From assembly GCF_007197645.1 (NCBI RefSeq), contig NZ_VKGK01000018.1, forward strand, positions 52,300 to 116,299: a stretch of DNA of 64,000 nt, written 5' to 3'. The stretch comes from Shewanella hanedai (lineage in GTDB: Bacteria; Pseudomonadota; Gammaproteobacteria; Enterobacterales; Shewanellaceae). Made by a program: the position numbers and the translations under genes. Below, piece by piece: positions 9,495 through 17,263 of this stretch (its first letter is position 1; the number at the start of each line of letters is the position of its first letter). A model generated the notes under the pieces. That model did not search any database, was not told where the DNA came from, and worked only from the letters and a program-made list of their open reading frames with translations.

Positions 9495-9785
9495 TCATGT
9501 GATTCCTTAAACTGCGAAGGTTAGGTATAGATCTGTCGTGAGATCTACACTTCTATGTCGTTACTGATGGCTAAATTGATGACTAAATGGATAGTCATGG
9601 AAATCAACAGTTAGGCGAAAGGGCCATCGAGTACTGTGCTACAGAAGTTGCTTGGGCGACTACCAAGTTAGTGCATGTAAAGCAAGCGAGTCAATCACAT
9701 TAATGACAATTAATTTATGTATAAGCAACTGATGCAGTTGTTGTTTATTTGTATCAGGCGGGTTGTTTCAGTCGAGTGTAGACAT

Positions 9786-9821
9786 AAAAAAAGCCCCGAT
9801 ACTTTCGTATCAGGGCTTTCT
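9786..9821 (-). terminator. Terminator of the ssrA-like remnant
   Basis: On the minus strand, AAAGCCC-TGATAC GAAA GTATC-GGGGCTT is followed by a run of seven T. It sits eight or nine bases beyond the CCA-like end of the ssrA remnant, the usual place for the ssrA terminator. Confidence 0.8.
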
Positions 9822-9823
9822 TA

Positions 9824-9905
9824 GAATTGGTGGAGAGTTGATATGGGGCTTAAGCCCGCGTCCCAAAAGCCTACATCCTACCTAAGCACCCTTAGCGGTA
9901 GCTAA
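9824..9905 (-). other. Degenerate 3' end of ssrA (tmRNA), probable attachment-site scar
   Basis: On the minus strand the text reads ...TAGGTAGGATGTAGG-CTTTTGGGACGCGGG...AACTCTCCACCA. The E. coli tmRNA 3' end reads TACCGAGGATGTAGG-AATTTCGGACGCGGG...CAGCTCCACCA. The downstream part of the T-arm is altered, so this is not a working tmRNA 3' half, and no tmRNA 5' part or tag reading frame was seen nearby. Integrases that use ssrA leave such 3' copies at the far border of an island. Orientation says the element lies to the right, at higher coordinates. Recognition is from memory of the family, without alignment. Confidence 0.6.
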
Positions 9906-10238
9906 TGTACTTACTTTCAAGTAGTTAAGTTTGCACATGCGTAAGAGGGTGCTAGCCTTTCTAATTGGTTGCCGCCATTCTGCCGCCATTATTTACGGAT
10001 GGTCACAGTCTGCTGCAGACTTAAATTAAAGTTGCTTTAACCATTGTGTAGCATGAGATGCTTTAGCAACGTAGATTTAAAGATGGAAATGTTGTTTTTT
10101 TATTTAAAATAATGAGTTAGGCAACCTATGTTGATGTTAATTGTGTGCTTGTATATAGTAGCCCTTACTTTTTAAGGGCTATATAAAAAACAGTTGAATT
10201 AAGCCGTTAGACTTAGAAAAATGTGAAGGAACACAACG

Positions 10239-10304
10239 ATGGCAAAGGGATTTAAATATTTATTCAAGACTGCTCTACAGCCAAGAGCCAGCATGAAAAA
10301 GTGA
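10239..10304 (+). CDS. Possible 21-residue peptide
   Basis: ATG with AAGGA nine bases upstream encodes MAKGFKYLFKTALQPRASMK and one more Lys, a basic 21-residue peptide. It may be a truncated gene start or chance. It lies just after a GTTAGAC attC-like core. Low confidence. Confidence 0.25.
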   Translation: MAKGFKYLFKTALQPRASMKK

Positions 10305-10463
10305 AATCCCTATAAAATAAAACATACCAATTAATCTGGACTAGGTATATGCCAAGTCCAACAAGCGGTTTGTGTCATACATCGTAACGTATAAAAACTA
10401 AGACGTTAGAGGTTTGTATCCTCTGGACTATCTTTTATTCATCATGGGGAAAGGAGAAATAAA

Positions 10464-10715
10464 ATGAGTACTTCAGATAAAGAAGCTGCAATTGCAGGTG
10501 CTGCAGGTGCAGCAGCAGGAACTGCAGGATCGATTGGTGCGGTAGCAGCCTCTGGAACAGTGGCTGGTTTGGGAGCAACAGGAATAACTTCTGGTCTTGC
10601 TGCAATTGGAACCGTTGTGGGAGGTGGTATGGCTACAGGGTTAGTTATTACAGCCGCGGCCCCTCTTGCAGTTGGTGCAGCAGCGTATGGCTTATATAAA
10701 TGGCTTAAAGATTAA
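10464..10715 (+). CDS. Gly/Ala-rich membrane-insertion peptide (83 aa), cassette gene
   Basis: After a polar start (MSTSDKEAA) the protein is almost wholly Gly, Ala, Val, Thr and Ile, with GxxxG/GxxxA glycine-zipper spacing in two or three helical hydrophobic stretches, ending YGLYKWLKD. Such composition is typical of membrane-inserting small proteins: holin-like, bacteriocin-like or toxin pore peptides. No family can be named. Translation signals are strong (AAAGGAG seven bases before ATG). It lies alone between a GTTAGAC core and an attC-like palindrome, the arrangement of an integron cassette. Confidence 0.75.
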   Translation: MSTSDKEAAIAGAAGAAAGTAGSIGAVAASGTVAGLGATGITSGLAAIGTVVGGGMATGLVITAAAPLAVGAAAYGLYKWLKD

Positions 10716-10727
10716 TCATCTCTACAA

Positions 10728-10813
10728 GGCAAACCAATGGACGCTAAACAGTTGTCACGTTTTTTGGCAAAACTCCAAAAGTACCAACTTATGCGCCATT
10801 ATTTGCGGCGTTA
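10728..10813 (+). repeat. attC-like recombination site 1
   Basis: An imperfect palindrome starting 12 bp after the preceding stop codon. The left arm GGCAAACCAATGGACGC...AGTTG pairs with the right arm CAACT...GCGCCATTATTTGC and leaves extrahelical bases on one strand. An internal TTTTGG/CCAAAA hairpin sits in the loop. It ends GCGGCGTTA, an R'-box ending like that of attC sites in marine bacteria. Folded shape and position after a short gene are what define attC sites. Confidence 0.75.
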
Positions 10814-10816
10814 TAT

Positions 10817-11179
10817 TTACTTGATTTCATTGCCACTATTATTGTGTACCTTGACGCCTTTTCGATGTTTAGAAAAGTCTTCAATAGAGAAGGTTACTTC
10901 CATTAAACTAGAAAATTCTATCGTGTATCGTTGTAGTCCTCTTTTAGTTTTTTTTGTGGGTATTATGTTAGATATCACTCCAGTTGCGCGGCGTTTTTTT
11001 ACAGGATCGCTAATTGCTACACGGCATGTAGCATGGGTTATGATATGAGTTTGTTGTTGTGGGCTTAGTATGTATCCATAGGCTTTTAAAGTTTTCAAAG
11101 ACTCATCAAGGTCTTTTTTGAACCCTGAACCATTATTTGCCTGTTTCTTGTAACGCATACTTAAAGTAACTAATGCCAT
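10817..11179 (-). CDS. Unrecognised 120-residue protein in cassette
   Basis: Leftward frame lying exactly between two attC-like sites. It is basic and well mixed in composition (MALVTLSMRYKKQANNGSGF..., later RGLQRYTIEFSSLMEVTFS). A helix-rich first half has a LKTLKAYGYILS stretch that could be a winged-helix fragment, and a beta-rich end follows. The ribosome site is weak (GGAA). The competing rightward frame at 10737-11048 runs through the attC palindrome and is less protein-like. No family recognised. Confidence 0.45.
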   Translation of the reverse strand: MALVTLSMRYKKQANNGSGFKKDLDESLKTLKAYGYILSPQQQTHIITHATCRVAISDPVKKRRATGVISNIIPTKKTKRGLQRYTIEFSSLMEVTFSIEDFSKHRKGVKVHNNSGNEIK

Positions 11180-11260
11180 ATCTACTATTCCGGATTTATT
11201 TTGATTGTAAGAATTTCACGAGTAAATTTCTAGTTGCATATAGTGACTATATCATAAATG

Positions 11261-11353
11261 TCAAAAGGTAATTAAACCTTTTTAAACAGTTAGTTACCTT
11301 TGTGTTTCTACACATTTTAATCCACTGTTTTAGTTCGCTTAATGCGGCGTTGA
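11261..11353 (+). repeat. attC-like recombination site 2
   Basis: A 93-bp imperfect palindrome. The left arm begins TCAAAAGGTAATTAAACC and includes AAACAGTTAGTTA. The right arm contains TAATCCACTGTTT, then TTAATGCGGCGTTGA. Outer TCAA/TTGA, ATTAA/TTAAT and AAACAGT/ACTGTTT pair, with unpaired bases between. The right-hand end GCTTAATGCGGCGTT is nearly the same as that of the site at 24.7-24.8 kb (GCTTATTGCGGCGTT). Confidence 0.75.
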
Positions 11354-11529
11354 GGCTGTATAATTTCTCCAAAGTGGAAAATTACGGATGATATCTATGT
11401 TTCGAGAGCCCGTAAAAGCAATTGTTTCGTCGGATATGGTCTCAGATTTCACGTAGCAACGCGTTTTGAGGGTTAATTTTTAATGATTTTTGAGGCTGTT
11501 TTTTCTAAAAGAGAAATTCTACAGGCTGG

Positions 11530-12375
11530 TTAGCTGCTCTCGACAAACTCACTTTCTACTCGTTCTACTATATTTGGGATTGCTTTTGTATAGATAGCTA
11601 TATAGTTGTGGAACATTTTATCTTTAGTAGTTAAGTCATCATCTTTAAGTTTATCGCCAACATATATGTCTAAACGAGCGAGATGTAGCTTTACGAAACC
11701 AGCGTTCTTTTCCCAACCTGACTCATTCATGAAGGAGATGAATTGCTCTGCAATCTCTTCTAGGTTTTTGTTAAAAATTTCAGAGCATGGTTTTAGCCCT
11801 TTATTTGCACTTGAAGTACTGAACACGGAATGAAAGTAACTGTCAGGATTAAATTTTAGTTCTCTAAATTCAGGAGCCATTGTAGCTATTGTTTTCTCCC
11901 AGTGCTTAGTCATCAGTTCAACGAACAAGGCTTTTGCGTTCTTAAACTGCTCTTGATTCAGTTTTAATTTGTCTCTTTTTGCTGTTTCTGTTGAAATTTC
12001 AATTTGCGCTGCTGTCTGTATTGTTCCGTGTAACCTAGCAATTAAAACAGCAAGTGGAAGGCAGAGCCCCCAAACCGCCAAAGGGAGTTTACTTATATTC
12101 AAAAATATATTGAATCCATCAGAGTTAACAGAAAGGGTATAATCGTGCCATGCAAAAAATCCTGTTGATAAGAACCCTACAAACGGAATGACTAGTGAAA
12201 ACCAGAATAAGGGTTGTTCGTGTAAACCAGTATTAGGGTTAAGTGAAAGTGATTTTAGAATAACCTTTTTTTTATTTGTTTGTTTTTCAGAATTGTTACT
12301 TAGTGTTTTAAGTACCCATAATAAAAAAGGAACAAATGGTATTAAAATTATAATAAGTAGTTTTAATTGTTCCAT
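11530..12375 (-). CDS. Three-TM membrane protein with cytoplasmic helical domain, possible Abi-type defence protein
   Basis: ATG at 12375 (MEQLKLLIIILIPF...) with GGTGA upstream is preferred to 12426, which would add a non-conserved-looking 17 residues. From this start (281 aa) there are TM spans at about 4-22, 55-76 and 93-116, then a cytoplasmic helical region with the junction LIARLHGTIQTAAQIEIS. That junction (hydrophobic span, then LHxxxQTAxQIE) recalls the layout of putative phage-abortive-infection membrane proteins; this is a memory-based inference. It is AT-rich and leftward inside an integron-like cluster. Function unproven. Confidence 0.6.
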   Translation of the reverse strand: MEQLKLLIIILIPFVPFLLWVLKTLSNNSEKQTNKKKVILKSLSLNPNTGLHEQPLFWFSLVIPFVGFLSTGFFAWHDYTLSVNSDGFNIFLNISKLPLAVWGLCLPLAVLIARLHGTIQTAAQIEISTETAKRDKLKLNQEQFKNAKALFVELMTKHWEKTIATMAPEFRELKFNPDSYFHSVFSTSSANKGLKPCSEIFNKNLEEIAEQFISFMNESGWEKNAGFVKLHLARLDIYVGDKLKDDDLTTKDKMFHNYIAIYTKAIPNIVERVESEFVESS

Positions 12376-12426
12376 ATGTTCGTCACCAAATATAGTTCTA
12401 GGATTGCCATGCGATTTATAAATCAT

Positions 12427-12699
12427 TAAAATTTACTTGATATAATAGACAGCATGCTACACTGATGTTTTATGGTTTGCAAATTCAATTTATGCTCATA
12501 AGTATTTTACTATATAAAATTTGTGTAATGGACTGTAGCTAACAAATGTATCAACACGATTTGCTACATTAGGCATTCTAGGTTTCTTTGGGTTTACCGT
12601 ATTAAGTGGTAAAACTAGGCTTAATCAGAAAAGCAGTAAAGATGTTATGCAAGTGTTGAGTTTTTGAGTTGATTTTCAGTATTAGAGTTTAAAAATATA
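12427..12699. other. Gap between the membrane protein and the UDG-like gene
   Basis: Divergent promoter region of 273 bp. It includes a 42-codon open stretch (12539-12667) coding for LTNVSTRFATLGILGFFGF and beyond. That stretch has no start codon and one hydrophobic span, so it may be the end of a decayed gene. No clear attC separates the two flanking genes. Confidence 0.4.
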
Positions 12700-13248
12700 A
12701 TGTATGACAAAGTATCTATCAGTAGTGAATATCTACTAAAAATTAATGAATTAGAGTCTGTTAATCTTGTTGTACTAGGGAAAGACCCATATCCTACAGA
12801 TCCTATAAGGATCCCTTTCATGAAAGGTACTTGGAGTGAAATGGATGGAAACTCTTCAGGTTTTCATATTTTTAATTCTATTTTTGGTGGGTTGCCAAGT
12901 CATGAAAAATATAAATCGCCTAAAGATTATGCTTATCATTTACTTTCTCAAGGAATAGTATTTCTAAATTGTTCTTATCATTATTTGAAAAAAGAGAAGT
13001 TGTCAAAAATTAAACATAAGAACTGCTTGGATGATGCACATGAAATTAACGATCCAATTCTTTTAAAATCTCAGCGAATAATTTTATGTGGTAAGGAGGT
13101 TTCAAGTGTGCTGTTACCGTCTTCGATAGAAAACAATAAATTTATCAAAGCACCTCATCCTTCAAGATTAAGTCGGAGGTCAAACTCCGAAGTTTGGGAT
13201 GAAATTTGGGGGTTCAACCAGCTAAGTAGTCTAATAATAAAAACTTAA
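12700..13248 (+). CDS. Uracil-DNA glycosylase superfamily protein, cassette gene
   Basis: 182 residues. Motif A is GKDPYP at 27-32 (GQDPYH in family 1 Ung, whose Asp activates water). A beta-strand motif FLNCS occupies the place of LLNTxLT. Motif B, APHPSRLS, has His153 where Ung has HPSPLS. The layout fits a family 1-like glycosylase fold, but the substitutions (Lys for Gln, Pro for His, NCS for NTS) suggest a different base or substrate. It is followed one base after the stop by an attC site. Ribosome site weak. A role in defence against phages with modified DNA is possible but only inferred. Confidence 0.7.
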   Translation: MYDKVSISSEYLLKINELESVNLVVLGKDPYPTDPIRIPFMKGTWSEMDGNSSGFHIFNSIFGGLPSHEKYKSPKDYAYHLLSQGIVFLNCSYHYLKKEKLSKIKHKNCLDDAHEINDPILLKSQRIILCGKEVSSVLLPSSIENNKFIKAPHPSRLSRRSNSEVWDEIWGFNQLSSLIIKT

Positions 13249-13326
13249 CTAACCGTTTAAAAGGACAAAAAACAGTTGGCTTTTGCTCCCTCATCACTAA
13301 TTTTAGCCAACAATTTGAGGCGTTAG
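13249..13326 (+). repeat. attC recombination site 3
   Basis: The best-formed attC of the cluster. The outer CTAAC pairs with GTTAG of GGCGTTAG, and the inner arms are AGTTGGCT and AGCCAAC, separated by unpaired bases and a loop. It starts immediately after the stop codon of the UDG-like gene. Its right end lies just before the decayed integrase 3' end. Confidence 0.85.
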
Positions 13327-13328
13327 TC

Positions 13329-13525
13329 ATCTCATTTTTACCCAATAGTTCGGCTATTGGGTTTTTGGTGATTGCGTCGTCCAGGTGATCGGGTGCGAAG
13401 TGGGGGTAGCGCATGGTGTCAACTATCTTGAAATACATCGGAGTGCCCGAGTACCTGTTTCTTCTCTTTGAAGAAAGGAAGGATATTGCCGCCGTTCATC
13501 ATAACGTGGCTGATGAAGCTCGTTA
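13329..13525 (-). pseudogene. Integrase 3' remnant
   Basis: On the minus strand it reads (D)TMRYPHFAPDHLDDAITKNP and on to IAELLGKN, nearly identical to the C-terminus of the intact integrase at 15345 (DTMRYAHFAPDHLDDAITKN). Upstream similarity continues to about 13525 (cf. PAVFMMNGGN) but with frameshifts. Only the part with the catalytic Tyr is left. It shows that a related P2-like phage once occupied or recombined at this spot. Confidence 0.85.
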
Positions 13526-13788
13526 CTTTCACTATTAATATATGTGCTATAAAAACCTAAACGAACTCATTATATCGATTCTATGTTACGAGGCCATATT
13601 ATCAGCTAGTATTCGTAGTTTTGGTAGGTGAATGTAGTTGTTATCTATTTAAGGTATTGCTTTATAGTGCTTTTTAGGTGTGGGTCTTTCTCTTTTTACA
13701 TGGTAAATTTTTATCTTTTAAGGTAGGATTATTTATAAGCTTAGTATGGGAGAATATCACTCCCTATAATAATTAAAGGGTTGAGTAA

Positions 13789-15285
13789 GTGAATGAGTTT
13801 GTAGTTGAATATTTAATATTAATGGATGCTGAAAATGCATTTTGTGATAATAAAAAAACATTTAATAACCTTATGCAAGTTAATTCAGATGTGAAAATAA
13901 ATAGTAATAAGTTAAAATATAAGAATACATTTGAAGTTGAGTATTTATTAAGTGCTGGAGATGTTGGAAATAAATCTCAACGTTTTTTTCAAGTATCATT
14001 AAAATCAAAGTCGAATGATTTGGATACTTTTGTTTTGTTGCTAAAAGATATTAAAAGAATCGTTAGTAATTTTGGTGGAAGACCAGAAGTGTTGAGGGAT
14101 GATATTTCTACTTACTATTCAAATTTATCATACCCAATGATACATCGAATAGAAAATTTAATGAGGAAATTAATCACGAACTTCATGCTAAGAAAGATCG
14201 GTAAAAGCTGGTTAAAAGAATCCTCTCCTGATGATTTTAAAAATGCTGTAGATAAAAGCAAGAGAAAAGATTCGGCTCAAGTTAATACAATATATCAAGT
14301 TGATTTTATCCACTTAGCAGATTTTTTATTCAAACCATACTCTGTAAAAGATGTTAAGGAACTTTATGGAATTATTGAAAAAGCAAAAAACTTGGAGGAA
14401 TTAGATTTACTCTTGATTAAGGAATATATACCTAAATCTAATTGGTTAAAATATTTTTCTGATATTGTTGATTGTGATGACACATTTTTATCTAAGCGAT
14501 GGAGTCAGTTATATGAGTTGAGGTGTAAAGTGGCACATAACTCAATTGTAGTGAAGCATGATCATGACGAGATTGTTAAGTTAGTTGGAGAGATAGAGAA
14601 CTATCTTGAAAAGGCAATTAAGAATATTGATCTGATATCTGTACCAATAGACGATAAAGAAACTGTTGCAGAAAGTGTTATGTCTAATATTAATCAGCTA
14701 TATGGTGATTTTATTATATTGTGGAAAAAGCTTGATTCTCAAATAAATAGCTTGGCTGGGTTATATTATCTTAATGTAAGGCAAGTGTCAGGCGCGCATG
14801 GTATTAGACAAGGTAAAGTACCATTCTTTATTATGTTTAAAGATATGAAAAAGAAAAATTTATTATCAGATGAACTATTTGATAAAATATCTACTTTACA
14901 ACAATTTAGGAATGTTTTAATGCATGGTGAGGAGCTGTTTTCTGACTCCGACGTTCAGAGAAACATAAATCTGGCGGTAGAATGCTTATCTAGGATTAAG
15001 TTCTTGTTTGATCTTATTTCACTTAGAAACGCAACGGTTATAATTGATGACAGTATACCTAGTATATTTCGTATTTATAATGTTGATGTGTATTCGAATG
15101 GAATTGAATTTGACGATACTTTTGGGAAACCTGCTCTTAATATATCTAATGAAATAGAGTTTACTTCGTTAGATGATGTTACTGAATATGTTTCTAGGCA
15201 AGTTTTTGTTCCAAATAAAAATATAGAAATTACCTTTATAGAAAAAAATGAAGACAGTGAACTAGATTTGGCGCGTGTCGTTTGA
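13789..15285 (+). CDS. Large protein with two HEPN-type Rx4H motifs, candidate phage-defence factor
   Basis: 498 residues, strongly AT-rich compared with the phage genes beside it. Two HEPN ribonuclease signatures are visible, each in a helical setting: ELRCKVAHN (Arg245-His250) and FRNVLMHGE (Arg374-His379). HEPN proteins with Rx4H usually cleave RNA and are common in abortive-infection systems. No other domain is recognised; the N-terminal 100 residues are mixed alpha/beta. Start GTG with AGGG eight bases upstream. It is a single gene between a dead integrase tail and the live integrase, a typical cargo position. Defence function is inferred. Confidence 0.75.
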   Translation: MNEFVVEYLILMDAENAFCDNKKTFNNLMQVNSDVKINSNKLKYKNTFEVEYLLSAGDVGNKSQRFFQVSLKSKSNDLDTFVLLLKDIKRIVSNFGGRPEVLRDDISTYYSNLSYPMIHRIENLMRKLITNFMLRKIGKSWLKESSPDDFKNAVDKSKRKDSAQVNTIYQVDFIHLADFLFKPYSVKDVKELYGIIEKAKNLEELDLLLIKEYIPKSNWLKYFSDIVDCDDTFLSKRWSQLYELRCKVAHNSIVVKHDHDEIVKLVGEIENYLEKAIKNIDLISVPIDDKETVAESVMSNINQLYGDFIILWKKLDSQINSLAGLYYLNVRQVSGAHGIRQGKVPFFIMFKDMKKKNLLSDELFDKISTLQQFRNVLMHGEELFSDSDVQRNINLAVECLSRIKFLFDLISLRNATVIIDDSIPSIFRIYNVDVYSNGIEFDDTFGKPALNISNEIEFTSLDDVTEYVSRQVFVPNKNIEITFIEKNEDSELDLARVV

Positions 15286-15344
15286 TGATTTTTTCTGGAT
15301 TCATTAGCTGTTGCATTACTTACTATTCATGCTAAATACAAGTC

Positions 15345-16388
15345 CTAATTAGCAATCTCACTTTTACGCAATAGCTCTGCTATTGGGTTTTTGGTGATTG
15401 CGTCGTCCAGGTGATCGGGTGCGAAGTGGGCATAACGCATGGTGTCCTTGATATCTGAGTGGCCGAGTATCTGTTTTAGTACCAGGATATTCCCGCCGTT
15501 CATCATAAAGTGGCTGGCGAAGGTATGGCGTAAAATATGGGTCATCTGCCTGTCTGGGAAAGTCAGCTTGGTGCGCTTGATGGCACGTTCAAATGACCTG
15601 CGGCATGGCCTGAATAGTGGACCTCTAGCACGCGGTATCTTATCTGCTAATTCTTGAGCTATTGGAACGGTTCGGTTCTTCTTTCCCTTGGTTTTAACAA
15701 AGGTGATGCGATTGTGGGCTATTTGACTGCCGCGCAAACCTTCGGCCTCTGACCAGCGGCAACCGGTGGCCAAACAGATCAGCACGATAGTGGTGAGGTG
15801 TTCATATTCGGCGTTACCGCATTCGGTTAAAACTATGGGGATTTCTTCTACATAGAGGAACGCCAGTTCGGTGTCTTCAATTTTAAATTGAGATATACCC
15901 TCCAGTGGATTCGGTAAAGTCCATTCACCTAGCTTCTTTAACTCAGAGAACACGGCATTGAGATAGGCATGCTCATGGTTAATGGTGTTAGGCTTAACCT
16001 TGTTCATCTTACCTTGCGCGTCTTCAATCTCACCATCGAGGCGCATCTGACGATAGTTGGCAAAATCATTAACAGTGATCTTGCTGGCAATTGGATCCCC
16101 CATGCCACTGCATATCAAATCGAGTTTTCGTAAACGTAACTCTGGCTTAGTCAGTTGCTGGCCATGTAGATCATGCCAGCGTTTTATTAACTCTGATAAG
16201 CGACGATTGTCGACCTTTTCCCCAAGCCAAGGCTTATCATCCACCTTTTTCATGGTGAACAATTCAAACGCAGTCGCTTCACCACGAGTGGCAAACTTTT
16301 TACGAATTCGTTTACCTTCGCGACCATTGGGGTAACACTCGCAAATCCAAGGTTTGTCACTAGCGTCTTTTAGATTGCGAATGGACAT
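15345..16388 (-). CDS. int: P2-like tyrosine integrase
   Basis: 347 residues with the complete tyrosine recombinase set: Arg211 (TGCRWSEAEGL), Lys in VKTKGKK (232-237), His284 and Arg287 in HILRHTF, His310 in LGHSDI and nucleophile Tyr319 in MRYAHF. An N-terminal arm-binding and SAM-like core-binding region precedes the catalytic domain. It integrates and, with Cox, excises the phage. Leftward, first gene of the prophage, next to CI as in P2 and HP1. AGGT lies eight bases before the ATG. attL should lie between its stop and about 15286, but no matching right-hand copy was found. Confidence 0.95.
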   Translation of the reverse strand: MSIRNLKDASDKPWICECYPNGREGKRIRKKFATRGEATAFELFTMKKVDDKPWLGEKVDNRRLSELIKRWHDLHGQQLTKPELRLRKLDLICSGMGDPIASKITVNDFANYRQMRLDGEIEDAQGKMNKVKPNTINHEHAYLNAVFSELKKLGEWTLPNPLEGISQFKIEDTELAFLYVEEIPIVLTECGNAEYEHLTTIVLICLATGCRWSEAEGLRGSQIAHNRITFVKTKGKKNRTVPIAQELADKIPRARGPLFRPCRRSFERAIKRTKLTFPDRQMTHILRHTFASHFMMNGGNILVLKQILGHSDIKDTMRYAHFAPDHLDDAITKNPIAELLRKSEIAN

Positions 16389-16463
16389 CCGTTTTACCTG
16401 TTTATTTGTGAATTAAAGGTGATAGGAAACTCACTCATAACAACATCCTTGTTATTTGAATAA

Positions 16464-17177
16464 CTACATACTTTCTAAAACTGATACTACCTTGCCGTGG
16501 ATCTTGGTGGTGGCTGGGTTGATGGGGTATTTTTCGCCGTCATGAAATAAGTACACATGTCCATCGGGTAGCATGCGGAGCTCGCCAAGCTGGTAGATAT
16601 CAGCAATGCTGAAAAGGTATCGTCCATATGTTGGAGTAGTTTCTTTCGAATTGATAAAAACTATGTTGCTATCATCATGGATAGCTTTATCAGCCGCGAT
16701 AACGTCGATACCAATTACAGCGGCTAAGTTGTCACTAATTACATATTTAGCTTCTGCCACCAATTGGCCATTCTCTATTGAAAACGCTTCGAGCTCTGGT
16801 AATTTAAACATTGCCTCTTTCTCAGCGACTTCTGCTGGTATATAAGCTTCACCATCTTTATAAACAGGTACGGTGCTGCCATAGCTTTTAGCAAATACAT
16901 CTTGATTCTGATCACCCTCACCAAAACATAAAAATTCCATCGAAACACCTGTAGCCAAGTGCAACCTGATCAGTAGCTCATGCGGAACGGTCTGTCTTGT
17001 GGTCCAAGTTGAAAGGGTTCCTGCCGTAACACCAATTAAATCTGCTAATTCAATACGATTACGCAATTTAAACAGATGAATCAGTCTTTCGATTAGTACT
17101 CTGCCTCCGTCAACTTGAGTAGGTGTTCCAATCGGCGTGACAAACTTTGTGTTTTTTACCTTGCTATATCCTGTCAT
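16464..17177 (-). CDS. Phage CI-type repressor
   Basis: From ATG 17177 it has 237 residues: an N-terminal helix-turn-helix (RIELADLIGVTAGTLSTW) and a C-terminal beta domain typical of 186/P2-group CI proteins (Peptidase S24-like fold; GDTMxP-type cleavage motif not seen). The frame extends to 17306, but that start would overlap cox and the promoter region, so the internal ATG is preferred. It should keep the prophage silent by binding the divergent early promoter region at 17178-17263. Confidence 0.85.
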   Translation of the reverse strand: MTGYSKVKNTKFVTPIGTPTQVDGGRVLIERLIHLFKLRNRIELADLIGVTAGTLSTWTTRQTVPHELLIRLHLATGVSMEFLCFGEGDQNQDVFAKSYGSTVPVYKDGEAYIPAEVAEKEAMFKLPELEAFSIENGQLVAEAKYVISDNLAAVIGIDVIAADKAIHDDSNIVFINSKETTPTYGRYLFSIADIYQLGELRMLPDGHVYLFHDGEKYPINPATTKIHGKVVSVLESM

Positions 17178-17212
17178 TGTGATCAATAATCCGGTTCGAA
17201 ATGATTTTAACG

Positions 17213-17235
17213 TTCTGTAACGCCACATTACAGAA
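17213..17235. promoter_or_regulatory. Operator-like inverted repeat in the lysogeny switch
   Basis: A perfect 8+8 inverted repeat, TTCTGTAA-7-TTACAGAA, lies midway between the divergent repressor and cox genes. It is placed to bind CI or Cox and control both early promoters. Confidence 0.7.
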
Positions 17236-17263
17236 AGACATATAAATTTGAGGATATCATCAA

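Larger units (their letters stand above)
9495..10463. other. Gene-poor boundary region between chromosome and mobile DNA
   Basis: 969 bp with no convincing gene of normal size. It contains the ssrA-like terminator (9786-9821), the degenerate ssrA 3' end (9824-9905), a doubled GCCGCCATT (around 9971-9989), a hairpin TAGCCCTT-7-AAGGGCTA near 10160-10182, a GTTAGAC that resembles an attC core (10206-10212) and a possible 21-codon ORF at 10239-10304 with an AAGGA site. It looks like an integration scar followed by the front of a cassette cluster. Confidence 0.6.

Noticed and set aside
10120..10212. Possible attC before the first cassette
   Set aside because: It ends with GTTAGAC and has a hairpin, but the outer arms do not pair convincingly.
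10737..11048. 103-codon rightward frame
   Set aside because: It overlaps the attC-like palindrome and antisense to a more protein-like leftward frame.
12535..12580. Possible further attC between the membrane protein and the UDG-like gene
   Set aside because: A TAACAAATG start and a short GTAGC/GCTAC pairing are present, but there is no GTTR-type end or full-length palindrome.
15286..15344. attL/attR core of the P2-like prophage
   Set aside because: No direct repeat shared with 44610-45097 could be found by eye, so no site is reported.
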